Of a DNA stretch of 64,000 nucleotides, positions 1-13,800 are shown one piece after another. Under the pieces are notes generated by a model, which ran no database searches, was not told the origin of the DNA, and saw only the letters and a program-made list of their open reading frames with translations. Each line of letters opens with the position of its first letter. Position 1 is the first letter of the stretch. The position numbers and the translations under genes were made by a program. The DNA is from Paramacrobiotus metropolitanus (taxonomy: Eukaryota > Tardigrada > Eutardigrada > Parachela > Macrobiotidae): NCBI RefSeq assembly GCF_019649055.1, contig NW_026570283.1, positions 310,001 through 374,000 of the forward strand, written 5' to 3'.

Positions 1-873
1 TTAGTCTGAAAATGGTCTCCAAAAGCATTACGATCGGAAGGAGAACTAATGTAGTCCGTCTGGTATAATGGGCTTCAAATTGGTGCCTGCGAGACTCAAA
101 AGACTTTGCTGGAAAACAGCGAAAACCCTTTGAAGCAATATGAACTATTAAAATGCACTTCAGCAAAAAATAAACATTACTGGCGTCGGAAAAACGTTCT
201 AAAAACAATAGAAAGCCTGAACATAGTATTCATCTGCAGTGGATACGAAAATAGTTATGAAGCAACTGCGTTGTCATCATGCAAATCCTCCTCATCCAGT
301 TAGCCCGCTATCATATTTTTCGATTCTAAATGGCATCGTCACAATGTAGTATAAGGCAATCACACCGCCCTTGCGGTTGCCCAAAAGTAAATCATGTTGC
401 CTAAAGCATACTGTTTTACAGTTGTAGTGTGTTCCTGGTGAGCCGCTAATGGTAAGACTAAACTACAGTTTTTGAGTTAAGTGCTTCATTGATTCATTAA
501 AGATGTAATTTTCTGATATCGCGATCCACTAAATCTGTACATCGAATTTTCTTACCGCCATAACTCCCGAACCGGTTGTTGCGCGCACAAACGGTTTTCC
601 CGCCCATGTATACAAATCATCTGGCCACAAAGGTGTTTGGGAGTGCGCGAAAGCGAAATTTTTCGTACATGTACACGAATTTGGTACCATGTATCGGGCC
701 ACTTCCCTTAAGTATGGTCGATCGGGAATTACCGAATCGCCGGCTTTCAGTAAGTAGGCAACTGTGGCACTGAATTTTTCCAGAGTTTGGTAGTTTATAC
801 TCCATATTAGCCCATCACTCTAATTTATGGTCACGTCTATATCCAAAAAAGTGAATTTTAAATTTTCTAGCTG
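1..873. other. no gene seen
   Basis: AT-rich sequence with only short open frames that lack codon bias, splice context or recognisable domains. Nothing supportable was found on either strand. Confidence 0.6.
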
Positions 874-1148
874 TACTTCGCTTTTTCTTATATTCCGGTC
901 ACTTTAAATATACAGTTTCATATTCCGGTCACCAGGTATCAAAGTGCCTAACAAAACAAAATTCACAGAAATGGCTAGTTTTCATAAAACGGACCTCTCT
1001 CATTAAATCTGGATCGAAAACATCAATAAATTTACTAACAAAATAAAACAAATAACAGAAACTCTAAACCGGGTGAGACTCAAAAGACCGGTGACGGAAT
1101 ATGAAACCATTCACTCAAAGGGACCGGAATATGAAAAATAATGAAGTA
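874..1148. mobile_element. MITE-like inverted-repeat element with TA ends
   Basis: About 60 bp at each end are inverted copies of each other (874-933 against 1086-1148). Both contain a doubled ATATTCCGGTC motif and begin TACTTC / end GAAGTA. The outer TA on each side fits the TA target duplication of Tc1/mariner-type elements. The centre of about 150 bp has no coding capacity, so this looks like a nonautonomous element. The arms are imperfect, so it is not very young. Confidence 0.6.
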
Positions 1149-2270
1149 TACTATATATGTAGACTGCATTAGGGATAAAGTGCAGCTGCAGAAATCAGGT
1201 TTACCTTCCAGTAACCGCTTCTCCGCCTCTTTTTCTACAGTAATCCAAGTTCGATCTCAAACATAGTAGAGCCAAATGAGCTGGACTCCGATGGAATGCA
1301 AATTAATCATTCACCTTTCACAAAAGGTGACATTCATTTGCCTACTGCGTAATAAAAAACGGTGACCTTTGATGTATTCTCAGACTTTTTTGTGAACGTT
1401 CACTGGTAAGTGCGGCAGGAATCCAGCAAACATCAAAACAGCAAAAACCAAAGGGTAAATTCGCTGTTTATACTGAAAATGTTACTTGACAGCAGTGTAC
1501 AAACTCAGTAACTAAGACAGCCGAAGACAAAATCATCACAGGTTGGCTAGGAAAAGTTGAACGGATTCTTCTGATCAACCAGCGGTAGTTTCACCCTCAA
1601 TTGAGTGGACGACTTATTTTTGAAAAAGGTTACTCGGTGTAAAACATTAAAACTAATATCAGAAGTACTCTCGGTTGCAAACTTGCATGGTCAACACCGT
1701 GCTAAGTATGGACCTTGGTCCTACGTACAGAGTAGCAGGAGTATTGAGGATTTGGTTAACGTTTTCAGGATTTTCGTAGCTAAGGTGCTGTAGTATCATC
1801 TTCTGAACTACGTTTCACGGACACCCATAATTGCGGAAAATGCGACAAATTCTGCGTGAATCGGGATAATAAGTAAAATCGGGATTTGTTGCCGAAAAAC
1901 GCTCATTGCATTTTGTAATTCCTTGTTATACTGTGCGCAATACGTACCCATTCTGCTACTGTATTGGATTCGGCCTAAATTCGCACCACAGTTTTGAAGA
2001 TTTTTTTAACCACTGCAATACATTGACAAACATGAAACAGGTTCGATGAGTGACAATAATAATTTGGCACGTTAGTATTGTTAGTAAGTACGAGCACTCA
2101 ACGCTTGTAGTGCTCAAGAAGCCATGCATATATCTGTTATGTACCGTATCTTTGTAGCAGTCAACAAGGAGCTGCTGCCTTAAGACTAACATTATCATTC
2201 CCGTTATGAATGACCGTTATATGAACGAGCAAGTTAGCCAACTGATCGGTAGTCAGAACTCGCATTTCTT
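1149..2270. other. no gene seen
   Basis: Low-complexity AT-rich sequence. Open frames at 1605-1793 (plus) and 1956-2198 (minus) have no domain or splice support. It probably contains the 3' untranslated region of the minus-strand gene ending at 2271. Confidence 0.5.
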
Positions 2271-3035
2271 TTATGCGGCAACAAATGCGATGTTAGTGCC
2301 CCGGTCATCAGCACCCTGCTTGTTGGTAGGACCAGCTTTGGCCAGCAGACTACACGAGTTCTCGCCGCGCATAGACGAGAACTGTGCCGCTTGACAGCTG
2401 GGATGAATGTCGCACATGGCCTGGCACTCTTCCGCCGGTGTCCCATAGCTGCTGTCCACCACCGCTTGACCTTTCTTGTTCTTCAGCAATGGCGACTTTA
2501 TCTGCACTCGGTCGCGCTGGCTGAACTTTTTATAGGCGAATCCAATCAACTTGTTTTGATCCCGCTGGAAGATGCAGTCAAAACTGGCCGGCACCAGACC
2601 GCACATTCTGTCTTTGGTTTTGAAAACAGCGAAACGGCATTTGGAATCTTTTCGGCACTTGTTGGCACAGTCATCTTCCGATTTGCTGGATGCATACGAG
2701 ATCTTCTGATCACAAATAGCGGTGCGGGAAGTGATCTCTGTCATCTTCCCTTTCTGTAAAGAAAACGATTTTATAGTAAGAAATTAGTCGATTTGCATCA
2801 GTTTGTGGCGCACGCTAAGCGAAACTCATCACAGCCCAGATTACCAGATAGTTTTATTCTGGCTATACCTATAGTAAGTACCTAATTATGTAAATACATA
2901 CGTTAACAACAGTGAACGCGTTATTACAAAACTACGCCATCAAGACCTTGCGGTGCAAGATTTTTTATTACAGACATTCGGTGGTAGCTCACTTTGCACA
3001 ACTCACCGTGTCGCTGGCTCCGTATACGAGGCTGG
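2271..3035 (-). CDS. PAN/apple-domain protein, 3' part
   Basis: The last exon runs from 2753 down to the TAA at 2271. It encodes two consecutive Cys-rich modules of about 65 residues with the spacing of PAN/apple domains: C, then CANKC, C, and CGL in the first; CQAMC, C and CSL in the second. PAN domains are disulfide-linked extracellular modules that bind proteins or sugars, so a secreted or cell-surface protein is expected (inference). An acceptor (tttctttacag) precedes 2753, and the frame stays open to it. A 29-nt exon at 3007-3035 (acceptor tttcag, donor GTGAGT) joins in phase and adds residues ending SDT. The signal-peptide exon was not found, so the 5' end is missing. Codons are markedly GC-richer than the flanks. 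The terminal exon is well supported and the micro-exon is tentative. Confidence 0.6.
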
Positions 3036-6000
3036 CTGAAATACGAAAGTTCATGTGATTAACTTTAATTTGAGTTAATTGCTTATCACCTGACAGTGCA
3101 TAGAACAGTACCAATACGTAGGTACAAACAGCGACACAAGAGTAGCGCTACGATCTCAGTTGTTTTAAAAATGGCATAAATCTTCGCTAATTTCGATCTT
3201 ACCGAACATCATCACAGAAATCAAGGGAAACAGTAAGGCCATGTTTTGTGACAGCCGATTGCTGCAGAAAACTACCGGTAATAACAAGAAGCTCAGGATC
3301 GATCAGCGGTATGACTGAGAAGAAAACAGAAATACCTCCAAAAGAGAGATATTATTTTCACCGCACTTTAAACTAGTAATGATAAACTGAGTCCCGACCC
3401 GACTACCACGTTTTGCCAGCTTTCGTTCCGGTTTATAATAAACCTTTTTTGGCGCAAACACTTACAATGAAATTACATAATGATAATTGCTACGGGCACT
3501 ATAATTGCAGTATTGCACCTATGAAACTGTACGTTAGCCTGTAGGGCGCATAAAATTTAGTGTTAGCCCACTTTGTGCATGCAAGACTCTTTTTTATTCC
3601 ATCAGAAGTAATGCATTTACAAATCCTGCTTCTGTTGCTCGCCTTTACATGTCAGAATATTAAGAATTCTTGATCATACACTTATCTGTAAAGCAGCTCG
3701 GCCTTAAAACAACTACAACCGGAAAAACGGATAAGCAGCATCCCGCATGACCAGATACTGTACTTACAGTAGTTGCACTACCGTATAATTATATGTGTGC
3801 GGTGCACTTGATAACTTTCTACATAAAACAAATTTCTTCCAGTGAAGTAGATTTTACTGCTAGCAATATGGCCCTTACACTACGAGTAGTAAAAGGAGCA
3901 GAATAGAACAAACATGCTTTCTTTATTCCGTATTGCATTTGTGATTATAGACAAATCTGGTGCATAGACAACAAACCCCAGTAAAACAACTTGCAAAAAA
4001 AACGTTAGTTAAACGTTAGGAGACGGCTAAAATTGACACACATCCGTTCACCTAACGGTAGTTACACGTTAAACTAACGTTTTTCCTACAAGCCGTTTTA
4101 CTCGGGAAAGCCAAATGGAATAAATACTGTACAAATAGTCAACGCATGACATAAGGTAACAAAAAATCCCAGTCAGTGAAAATACTAAAATGAATCTTAA
4201 GATTGAATTATGAAAAAAATTCACTCCATAATTAGATCACCGGAGAAAAAATGCCCTCAATAATTAGATTTTCTTTGCAAAGAATAGCAAGTGCCACTTG
4301 TGACTGTTTTCACAGCCGTTATAAATTATTTACAGTGATTGAGATTGTCGGCACTTAAACGAGATGAGACAACATGGTCTGTCCACATACACAGATGCTG
4401 GTAAAAGCAAAAGGGAATCGGGCAGTCTTTTGAACACAGAAAAAAACTAACACAACGAACATAAAACATTTGCCCGTCGCGATGAAAGACTTGTCACATT
4501 GAGCATTTAGTCACAAGGGTAATTATCTCTACACATATTTGTACCGAACGTAAGTATATTTATGTGACTGCACTGCTGACAGCCAGCTGCCGGTTACACA
4601 CTGACCAATGCCGCACATTGTATCCGGATCATCTTTCTCCGATCGGAACGCCAGAGATCGATATCGAGCAAGCTGGATGGGAGACCATCGGTTGTTATTG
4701 GAACGATCATTTATCATCATCAGATTATTGTTTCCAACTGATCATGCATTTTGCTACGGCTTTAAACGATGACGCCCCAGCGTCCGAGCCGATGGAGACG
4801 AGGCGACTGACTGAGCTTCCTGTTTTGTGCCACCATACACACCATGTATAGGTCACTGCGTCATTAATTTAACATAGTCTATTTTATATCAAGGGCTAGG
4901 ATAGTCCTGTGGATCATAGTCCAGTAAATGTTGCAAATATTATCAATTTTAAAGATAATAATTATCCATCAACAATTTTTGTGATAATGTAGGATGTGGT
5001 TAATCACTAAAATTAATAATAAGTTAACTGATCTTTGAAAGCACAATACGTACGTACAGATAAGTTATAATGTGATCAGGTTGCATCTTTGAAGTTCCAA
5101 GGGTACGTAAGAAGCACACACAACAAGAAGCGCTACAAAGTAAAGATTATTGCTGTATATTTAAGTACATTATCAACGCAAGGTTTGTTAAATAGTAGAC
5201 TGGTTGTCTGGTCTTTTTGGCGCGGAAGTTTTTAAAAAAAGCCGCGTATGCCACGATTTTTTAGCTTTTAGCTCGCAATTTCAGTTTTTGGAGTTTTCAG
5301 CTGATCTGCAATTTTAGTTCCTTGTAGTGCTCCAAAACTGTGGTATGTCACGTCTTGTGTAAAATTTTTGCTCCCGAAACGTAAGTAGCTTGCCAGCCGC
5401 AAAATGTGAGGAAAAGGCTAACGCAAATAGTACTCTAGCCGCTAATGACCGAAAACCAAACAACGCTGGAAAACTATCCTGTCAATCGAGGTCACCCCAG
5501 CAATTTTAATAATTTGACGGTACAGAACACGCTGGAAAATGAATTCCATCAACCTTCCACTTGAAAATGGGCGGTTCTGATAGTATGACTCACCGCCGGC
5601 AAATGATTAAGCGATCCAGTGGGAGCTGTACGCACTCGTATAGCAGGATCCTTTTCAGATCCGTTAGCAGGCGATATCAATGAGGATGATGGTGTGTTAT
5701 GTGTGCTGGCGTTCATGTATCTGTTTGGTTTCCTCTGCGGCTATAATTACCATCACTTCACAACCGATAACCTCATCCTCTTGGCAGGCGCCAAGCTGCA
5801 ACATTGACTTGCAGTCGTCGAGTATGGATCCATTGGACGCGCGATGGTTTGAGCTGATTTCCGCTTCGTCTGGCCAGTGACCCACTGCCAAGAGCAGCGG
5901 ATGCCTATAACGCAGTAAACGCACAATGCACACTCATTAAGCGCAACCCTTTCATTAACTTTGTTTTCCTCAAACGCATTCACTTCCGTGTATCAGCTGG

Positions 6001-6719
6001 GTAAATATCCCTCTTCCCATTAAATACCGCAAATTTCTACAAATAAAATCCCTATAGAAATATCACGCTGCATTTAACAATCGAAGTTTTGGATCAGAAT
6101 ACCATTGCACTTTGACGGAAAACATAAGTGATATTCATGAAATTTATAGAGTTATCACCAGCTAATTGAAATAATGTCAGTTTACTTCAGTTCTAAAGTG
6201 GCGAAGTGCGTCAGGAATTTGAAATACATTTCGAAAACTGCGCCGATGGCTGTTTGTTATGAAATATGGGCAACTTTAATTGATTATTAATATGTTCGAT
6301 CCATGCACAAAATGCAAAATATCCGCTGCCAACAGCTGATTGGCCGCATGAATAATGCCACTGACACATTCATAATTTCCCACCCAATCACGCCCATTGC
6401 CAACACACGAGCTACCACTAACAAGTAAACTGCACCCACAACTGCTGCCCAGAACGGTCGACTAAATCAGCCGAGCAAAATTAGCATCTGCTTTGGTTAT
6501 CCTCAGCAGCAACCAAAGCAATCCCGAAAAATTATGACTACATGTTATACAAGTAACCCGATCTGCGCGAGTGTGCAGTGCAGCCGGTCCCCATAAAGTC
6601 AAACATGCAGCACGAACGCCGGACCATGAGAGAGATATCTTGTCATTAAGGAAAAGTAGACCACGCTGCGTGTGTGCGGATGTGTGTGAGCATATTATGT
6701 GAGCAGCCGGGATTAAATG
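3036..6719. other. long region without a supported gene
   Basis: Apart from the inverted-repeat element at 3977-4106, nothing is supported. A minus-strand frame around 5697-5933 (ending KQIHERQHT) has coding-like composition but lacks clear splice partners. Frames at 4529-4851 are similarly unsupported. Confidence 0.4.
3977..4106. mobile_element. short inverted-repeat (MITE-like) element
   Basis: The two ends are imperfect inverted copies of about 45 bp. The left arm (3977-4022) starts CCCAGTAAAAC and continues to AACGTTAGTT. The right arm (4055-4106) reads the same inward from CCCGAGTAAAAC. The total of 130 bp has no coding capacity and fits a degenerate MITE or fold-back element. Confidence 0.5.
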
Positions 6720-6899
6720 CTACATATCCTGATCAAGGAGAGCAATCCATTTCGCCATTGATCCACACGGTCTCGTCTTAATTTTTCGGCCGCTTTCCGC
6801 ATCGTCTTGACCAGTGGGATGTGCTAGTTTTTCCCGGCGCAGCGCTTGCCCGGGGGCATGAGAAGACGCCGGACGAGATACTGGCGTTACACACCAAGA

Positions 6900-7082
6900 C
6901 AACTAGTCAGTTTTGCCACTTTAAGGATGCGTTGACCCACTGTGATCCCTGATCTGGTCATTGAGGGGATTTTCTTATCCGTTGCCTGCACGCCATTGCC
7001 TTGGCAAGTGTGCGGTTGTGCCACGGGAGGATTTAGCCGTAATCTCTACCAAGGGGACTGCCGTTTATCCCCCAGCGTGATG
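6900..7082 (+). promoter_or_regulatory. candidate 5' untranslated exon of the receptor phosphatase
   Basis: A GC-richer island (about 6720-7082) ends in a good donor (GTATGT at 7083). The phosphatase start codon lies in an exon opened by an acceptor at 7830-7831 (ttccctttcag), so an upstream noncoding exon is required, and this is the best candidate. No TATA box or other promoter element is obvious. Confidence 0.35.
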
Positions 7083-7866
7083 GTATGTGGAAAAAAACCC
7101 AAGCAATAGAGTTTTCGAAATTTCTTATAGCTTTTTAATTTAGCGGTAGATTTTTTTTTCAAATCAGTCGGTTGTTAGATGTTATTTTGATTCTGTTGTT
7201 TTTTAAACGTATGCATTGGCGGCAAAGCTAGTCTCCGATCCGCCAATCAGACCTTTGTTGTCACAGTTGATTGGATATATTGCAGGCAGTACTGAAACGG
7301 CTGGTGTTAACGAGATGCCACATTCTTACGTTATTCGGTTAATTACGAAATAATTCTCTGTGCTCACTGAACGCTAACAAAATTTGTAATGAATCGAATG
7401 TGTTGGACATCTTCGGGTACAGAATTGTTACACCAAGGAGTGCATGTCAAGAATTGCATAGAAAGGTGTTATTAATTTTGGTGTGATCAGTTTACTTTTT
7501 TCTCACAGCTGACATCGATTTATTAATTTTGAATCTGAATGATTGCACATGTGACATTTGTATTGTACGTGCACCTTTATGCATACTTGTGTGCGATACC
7601 GGCCTTTCCGGTGTCCAGGTGATGGTGAGCCACTGAGCCGTTTGCACTTGACTTGTGCAATAGAATTGACAGTGAAATAGGTATAATCGTGTATCTAGCC
7701 ATAAACTTTGTGCATATTGCGGTTTAGAAAAGCTTGGATTTATATAATAATTATAAAATAATGCAATATATAATGAGCTGTAAAAAAATTCTGACATCCA
7801 TACCAGAAACAGAATTTTGATTCCCTTTCAGGAAATGCTTTAGCTTCCACAGCTCAAATCAGCATC

Positions 7867-10800
7867 ATGCATCTTCTTGTTGTGACGACGATCACTTTCT
7901 TAACACTTACTTCCGCACCTCCATGCCATTGTCGGCACCAGGTCGACATAACAGCACTTTGTCCCGACGGAACGTCCTCGTCTCCCGCACTTGAACAAAA
8001 CAACCGGAAGCACTTGTCATCTAACACCGCCGCGCGGGCGCCCAGGCGGCACCGCCGCGCCAAACACTTGGCCCTTCCGGATGCACCGGAAATCCCCCAA
8101 GTTGACACAATAAGCGCACGGAGCATCGGATTACACTGGTCCAGTTCGACCGGGTCAGCAGCCGCCGCCGCGACAACGCGGCACGATGTTCCCATTCTTT
8201 ATTATTTGATCCTGGTGCATCAAAACGGGGAAAATGGTGCACGCGCGCGGATGCGCAGTGGGCCAAGCGGTCCCGGTGACGATGGGCACTGGGAGCAGGG
8301 GGAACCGCCACCCGCCCGGCGGATTCGTATGCCGGATAATGCAACAAATTTCATGGTTATGGGACTGAAACCGGTTACGCCCTATACATTCCAGATTATA
8401 GCGGTAAAGCAAACGCAATCGGTGCTGTTTATTGCTTTAGTTGTATATGACCACAAAATCGCATCGGTATTTCGTAATCTGCGATTATTATTTGTTTATT
8501 GTTTTATTAATTTTTTGTGATTTTTTTCTCCGTTTTTTATTCGCAGTTAACTGGTTAGATCTGATTTTTATTTTTATGTGATTTAACAATGCCTTGCGTT
8601 TGATTTGATCTTAGGTAAATTCCAAAGGACATAGTCGCCCGAGTCGCATGTCTCCTGTGTACTGGACCAAAAATGAACCACAACCACCTGGAACGCCTGT
8701 GCTCATAATGGTATATTTTTGATTTTCTGTCGCGTATATACTTCTACCGGTAATGCCCGGAAATCTGCCGATAGATATGAATAAGTGCGTTTAAAACTTC
8801 GCAAACAGAAAGAAGCGTCAAAAACTCCATAACTTTGCATTGAATAAAAATGATGTGAATAACTGATAGCCTGATGCTCTTAAAACGGAATACGAATTAT
8901 ACGATAGCGATTTTTGCTATCGGCAGTAATTGCGAAGAAACTTTATTGCGTACGCTTACGCTACATGCCGGTTAGAATAGTTTCTACAGCTTGGGCGCAT
9001 ATTACAACGTATTTAATACAGCGCTTTTTATAATAGTATTATGGTGAAAATTGTGTATTAAAATTCTGTGCACCGGCATACCGCGAAGGGCAAACAAAAA
9101 TGACAGACAACCATCCGGAAATTGTAGGCTCAGAACGCATCCAGCACGTCCATCCGGCTGCAGTGGCTGTCGCCACCTGCTGATTACGAAGACAGCGGAA
9201 GTCCGTCCGTGAAAGGTTATCGCTTGACCTACCGCCAGGCAACACCGGCCACCTGGTCGGCCTCCACGGAAGCCCCGGATGGGGATCTCACGCCAGCCGG
9301 CTCCAATCCGGGCCAAGTGCACGAAATTCTTATTGATAATCCGCAGATCCACACGTACGAGATACGCCGACTGCAGCCCTACCAACGCTATTACATCAGC
9401 ATCCAGGCGTAAGCATAAATTTTTGTCATTTCCGCTTGCACAATGCCCTGCTGCAACTCAGCCTGCAAAACGTATCGGAAAGTCTGTACATATCTGTAGT
9501 AAAAAACTTCTGAAAAATATCTCTTTCGGTAAAATTGGCTTTACTTAACTTTGGAGATAATCTAACGAGCGGAACTTTAAGAAACTTAAACGCTTTTTGG
9601 TTGCAAAAGCTTTTTCAAACTGTGATCACCTTACGATTTTGTATGTATTGTACCTGTACGAAAATACCGTAGTACTTGGGCTGCTAGTTTGGAATATGCA
9701 TGATTAAATTATGGCCACTGAGCTAAACTGGAGGATACTGCTAAAATTACAAAATAAACTATTTTTCACCGGAAATAGCATTTAAATTGATGGCACTTTT
9801 GCGAAAAACAGTGTTTAAAGAAATAATATATCGGTGCGTTAAAATTGCGGTGTGAGTATAAACGTTTAAAAGTTTTGAAAACTGACCACATTGCAGCTAC
9901 AATGATGATGGCTACTCCGCAGCCCACACCGAGGTCATCCGCACCGCGGAAGGTATCCCCAGCGCTCCGTATGATCTTCTGGCAGATGAAGTGACGGATA
10001 CCAGCATCCAACTGAGCTGGCTGCCGCCCCTAAATCCCAGCGGGATTGTTTTGGGCTACAAACTACACTACACACACCCTGCCGGCTACACAGATACAGC
10101 GGTGGTCAGACTCCCCGATCGGCCTCGAAACTCTTCGCACGCAGCTCTGGAGAATGAGAAATTTCTCACTTCCGGTACCAACACCAAGTCTTCGCATGAC
10201 ATGATAAAATTCGTATGAGTTGATCCACCGTGCGCATCTGTTGTCAACTTGTCATGCAGCGTTTCACAAATTTTGCATTACTCATGCTGCATATCGGGCC
10301 TGTTGCGTCAACTTGCGTGTGCACGTATATATTTAAAAAAAACAAATCATATCACATATGTAATTATGGTAAAGGCTAAAGCTGAAAAGCAGATAAGCTA
10401 GGTAAACTGTTTACGACGCGTAACTAAATAGCAGACAATTAATGAATGCAGCTCGGCACTTGCCATAAACTCTTGTTGTGCAGACCATCTGCGTCGGATC
10501 GGTCATCGCATCACCGGCTTGTTGCCGTATTCCGTCTACTACATCCAGGTGGGCGCCTACACCTCAACCGGCACCGGGGCGCTGACCAGTAAGGGTCTGA
10601 CGGTGTGGACAGACGTGGAGCGACCGGAAGTGCCGGATATCAACAGTATTGTGCGGGTGGCCGACAATGCCTTGCTGGTGCAGTGGGAGATGCCGCCCTT
10701 GCAGGCCCTCAATCAGCGCCCATCCCAGACGGGGCGTGGTACCAGCAGTTATCGGACGGCGCTGACGTTAACTCATTTTCAAGTTCATTATCGCCACAAC

Positions 10801-13800
10801 GCCGATAAGCAGGAGGCCATGATTCAGGTAGGTCCACGGAGATTTTATTTCAGTTTCGCGCTTTCATGAAGTATCGTTGCTTACATGCGCTTAAACAGGT
10901 GCAAAAGTGTTAGCAGATTTGTGATAATTCTGTATCGGCAAAGAGAATGAGGTAATAATAAAAATAGGGGAGCCGCATAAAGGCGCTGGAATTATGTGCC
11001 AACGTTAGTTTGCCTGTTTGCCATAAAAAGAAAGCGCAACAGAGAACAGCTACGTACAATACATTACGAGAATAGGCCTGCCTTTTTATTACAAGGAAAC
11101 AAAGAACTATTATTCATTTCATCCGCAAATATCACGCAGCGCTATTTTAACAGAAGTTATAATGGTTACTTTAAAACAATACAGCCAGTACATAAAGTTA
11201 ATTACATAAGTGCACAATAAACTGTGCTTTTATGCGAGATGTACAAAAGTTTTATGTATTATCGTTCTACAGTAAGGTGCGTAGTGCAGAGTCTGCAGAC
11301 TGCAGCGGTATTTTAAACTAAAGATCTGCACTCTGCAGTACTTACTACTTACCACTAGTAATTCGCAAGATTGCCGAGTTATCCTTTAAAACAAAAGATT
11401 TTATGGTAGACAGCTCAAGAAATTTTGGAATAATATGATAACAGTAAATACGGCGCGCCTGTGAACTCCCAGTTGCGACGATTGTACTTTACTCAGTTTG
11501 CTGTACTGACATCCAGAATTCCCGATGTCAGCCGTGATTGCACTTGTTTTACTACGATGTTCCAAGTTCCTTATGCACGAACAACACGGGGCATGGAATT
11601 CTGGTCTGCTCTAGACAAAACAAGTCTTTTTTTGCTTGGTTTATAACTTTCTGTCCATTTCTGTCCTTATCGAGTGTCGACAATTATTTGCGGTGTGAAT
11701 TCTTTATCTCGTTCTTGCCAATTTTGTAATGCATAATCAGAGTATGTAAAGCAGTGCCATAATCATTCCTCCCCAAAGGCCAAAGGCGAAATCAAGTTCA
11801 CTCATCATTTTGTCAGTATTAAAGTCGAAGTATTCGAGCTATGCTCAAAGGAGCATATAGATATTTATATCGGGGTAATTAGAGAGGGAATTTTCTGAAT
11901 ATACACTGTTTATATGCTGATCTGGTGTTGCTGTCGTTCTGAGTCTGTACTCCATAGGTTTGCTTGTTCGAAGCTTACTGCATTTTCGTTTGTTTCCGTT
12001 TTTCCGTTGATATCGCGAGGTGTTTCCGTTTTACTGGATCCGTTCTGCTGTTTGCATTTTTCGCTGCTGACATCTGGCAGCCTGTAGTCAGAACTCAGAA
12101 CTTTGACGATAGCTAATCGCTGCTGAGGCTAACGTAAGAATTTGCAAGGGTGTTCGAGTAAGAACGAGTTGGTTTTTCTTAGTGATTACTCAGAGACTAA
12201 GACATTAGCATGGTATTTTCACTTAACCTTGTGAAGTTAAGTGAAAATACCTTGACATTAGTTCGCTTGTGCCATCGATTTATAGCAGCAGAATGAAAGG
12301 TCTCGACATGCTCTGATGGTTGATCGATCCGGGGGTTGTTACAGATTCCAGTGCGTGCCAGCAAGGGGAACGAGATCAAGACGCGCAGGGGCCCATCAAC
12401 TGCCCATCCAGTGGACGCGTCTCCCAGTGCATCACCCACTGAGCCCACCAAGAACTACTTCATTTTCAATCATCCACACGATCGCAACGACTGCCCCTTC
12501 CAGCCCTATCGTCAGTACAGCGAATCTGCCAGGGCTGCTGATGTGGATGAGGGCGATTCAGACGATAATCACAGGTATGCCCGCTCTGCTCGAGAAGTTC
12601 CTTACAACGAGCTACAATCTCTGCAAATTTGCAGAGCATTCAAATTTAGTATTTTGGTGTGTTCATTCCAAAATTCTCCGTAAGAGCTCGCGATCAAATC
12701 GTGCTCGATGATTTATGAAAAATGTCGAACTAGTTACTAGTGGATTTTTTACTCGTTAATAATTATTGAAGTCGATATTTTACTATTTTGTTCAGTGTGA
12801 AGTAATACACTGTATCACTTTTACTCGTAGGAAATCGTATCGCGTCAATTGCATGTCACTATTGCATATGAGTACATTAAAAATGTCGGCATAACATAAT
12901 ATGAAACTGAATGGTGAGCGTATAAATTTATTTCAGAATTATTTTAATGTTTCTACTGTTAGCTACATACTATTGTTGTTGAGTTTTTGGGCACTTCATC
13001 TACTGACTAGTTTTTTTCCCCTCCTGTAGTGTTTTGATTTTAATTAGTTACGATTGTTGTCGTCGTCCGAAAGCGGGAAATAATAAATTCAATATTTATA
13101 AATGGACTTTATCCAGCAGTTGGTAAATGGTACTGTCTGCTGTTACTGCCTAGTTATAGTTAGTAAGCACTTCGGACAATCAAACGGAAGTGATAAAAGG
13201 CTGTCTTAGAATGTTGGCCATATCGGAGGAGCTGCTGTGAACGTTGCTTTTCATAGGTGCATAGCGGAAGCCGTCCTAGGCAACCTGACCCGCACCGGCT
13301 CCTACACCATTCGCATCGCCGCAGTGCGACGCAGCATCGTGTACCCACAGACGCTGCTGACGAGCACGCCGTCCTCCCCGGCCACCTTCCAAATGGACTC
13401 CACCCCCGACATGGACACCGCCGCGGCCTCCGTTGCCCCCGTGACCGACTCTTCGGCGTTCGATCTGTCCGTAACGGAGGTGGGATTGATCGTGGGGGTG
13501 CTGCTGATGATGGGCATCATGCTGGTGGTCTGCGGATTGTACTGTGCCTTCCGCAAGCGCTTTTTCCTCCCTGGCTACTCGTACTTGCAGTTGGGCATGA
13601 ATGGGAACGGGCATGCCAATGGGCATTGTGGCAAAGGGGTGGCGCTGTCGCCGTTTCGTATTTCCAAAACAGGTACTTCAAGAAGAAGTACGCGTACTTA
13701 TCCTTATGTACGGAGTAGGCTTTTGCTTGACCGGAAGTTATGGTGCGTATTAAGAGAAAAAGAAGCGTATATATACAAGAAATTATATATACGGGTGAAA

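Noticed and set aside
10175-10218. Phosphatase exon 4 extending to about 10212
   Set aside because: That end is in phase 0, but the next exon needs phase 1. The donor at 10175 restores the frame and the FN3 pattern.
13276-13626. Minus-strand ORFs over phosphatase exon 7
   Set aside because: Shadows of the GC-rich FN3/transmembrane coding exon on the plus strand.
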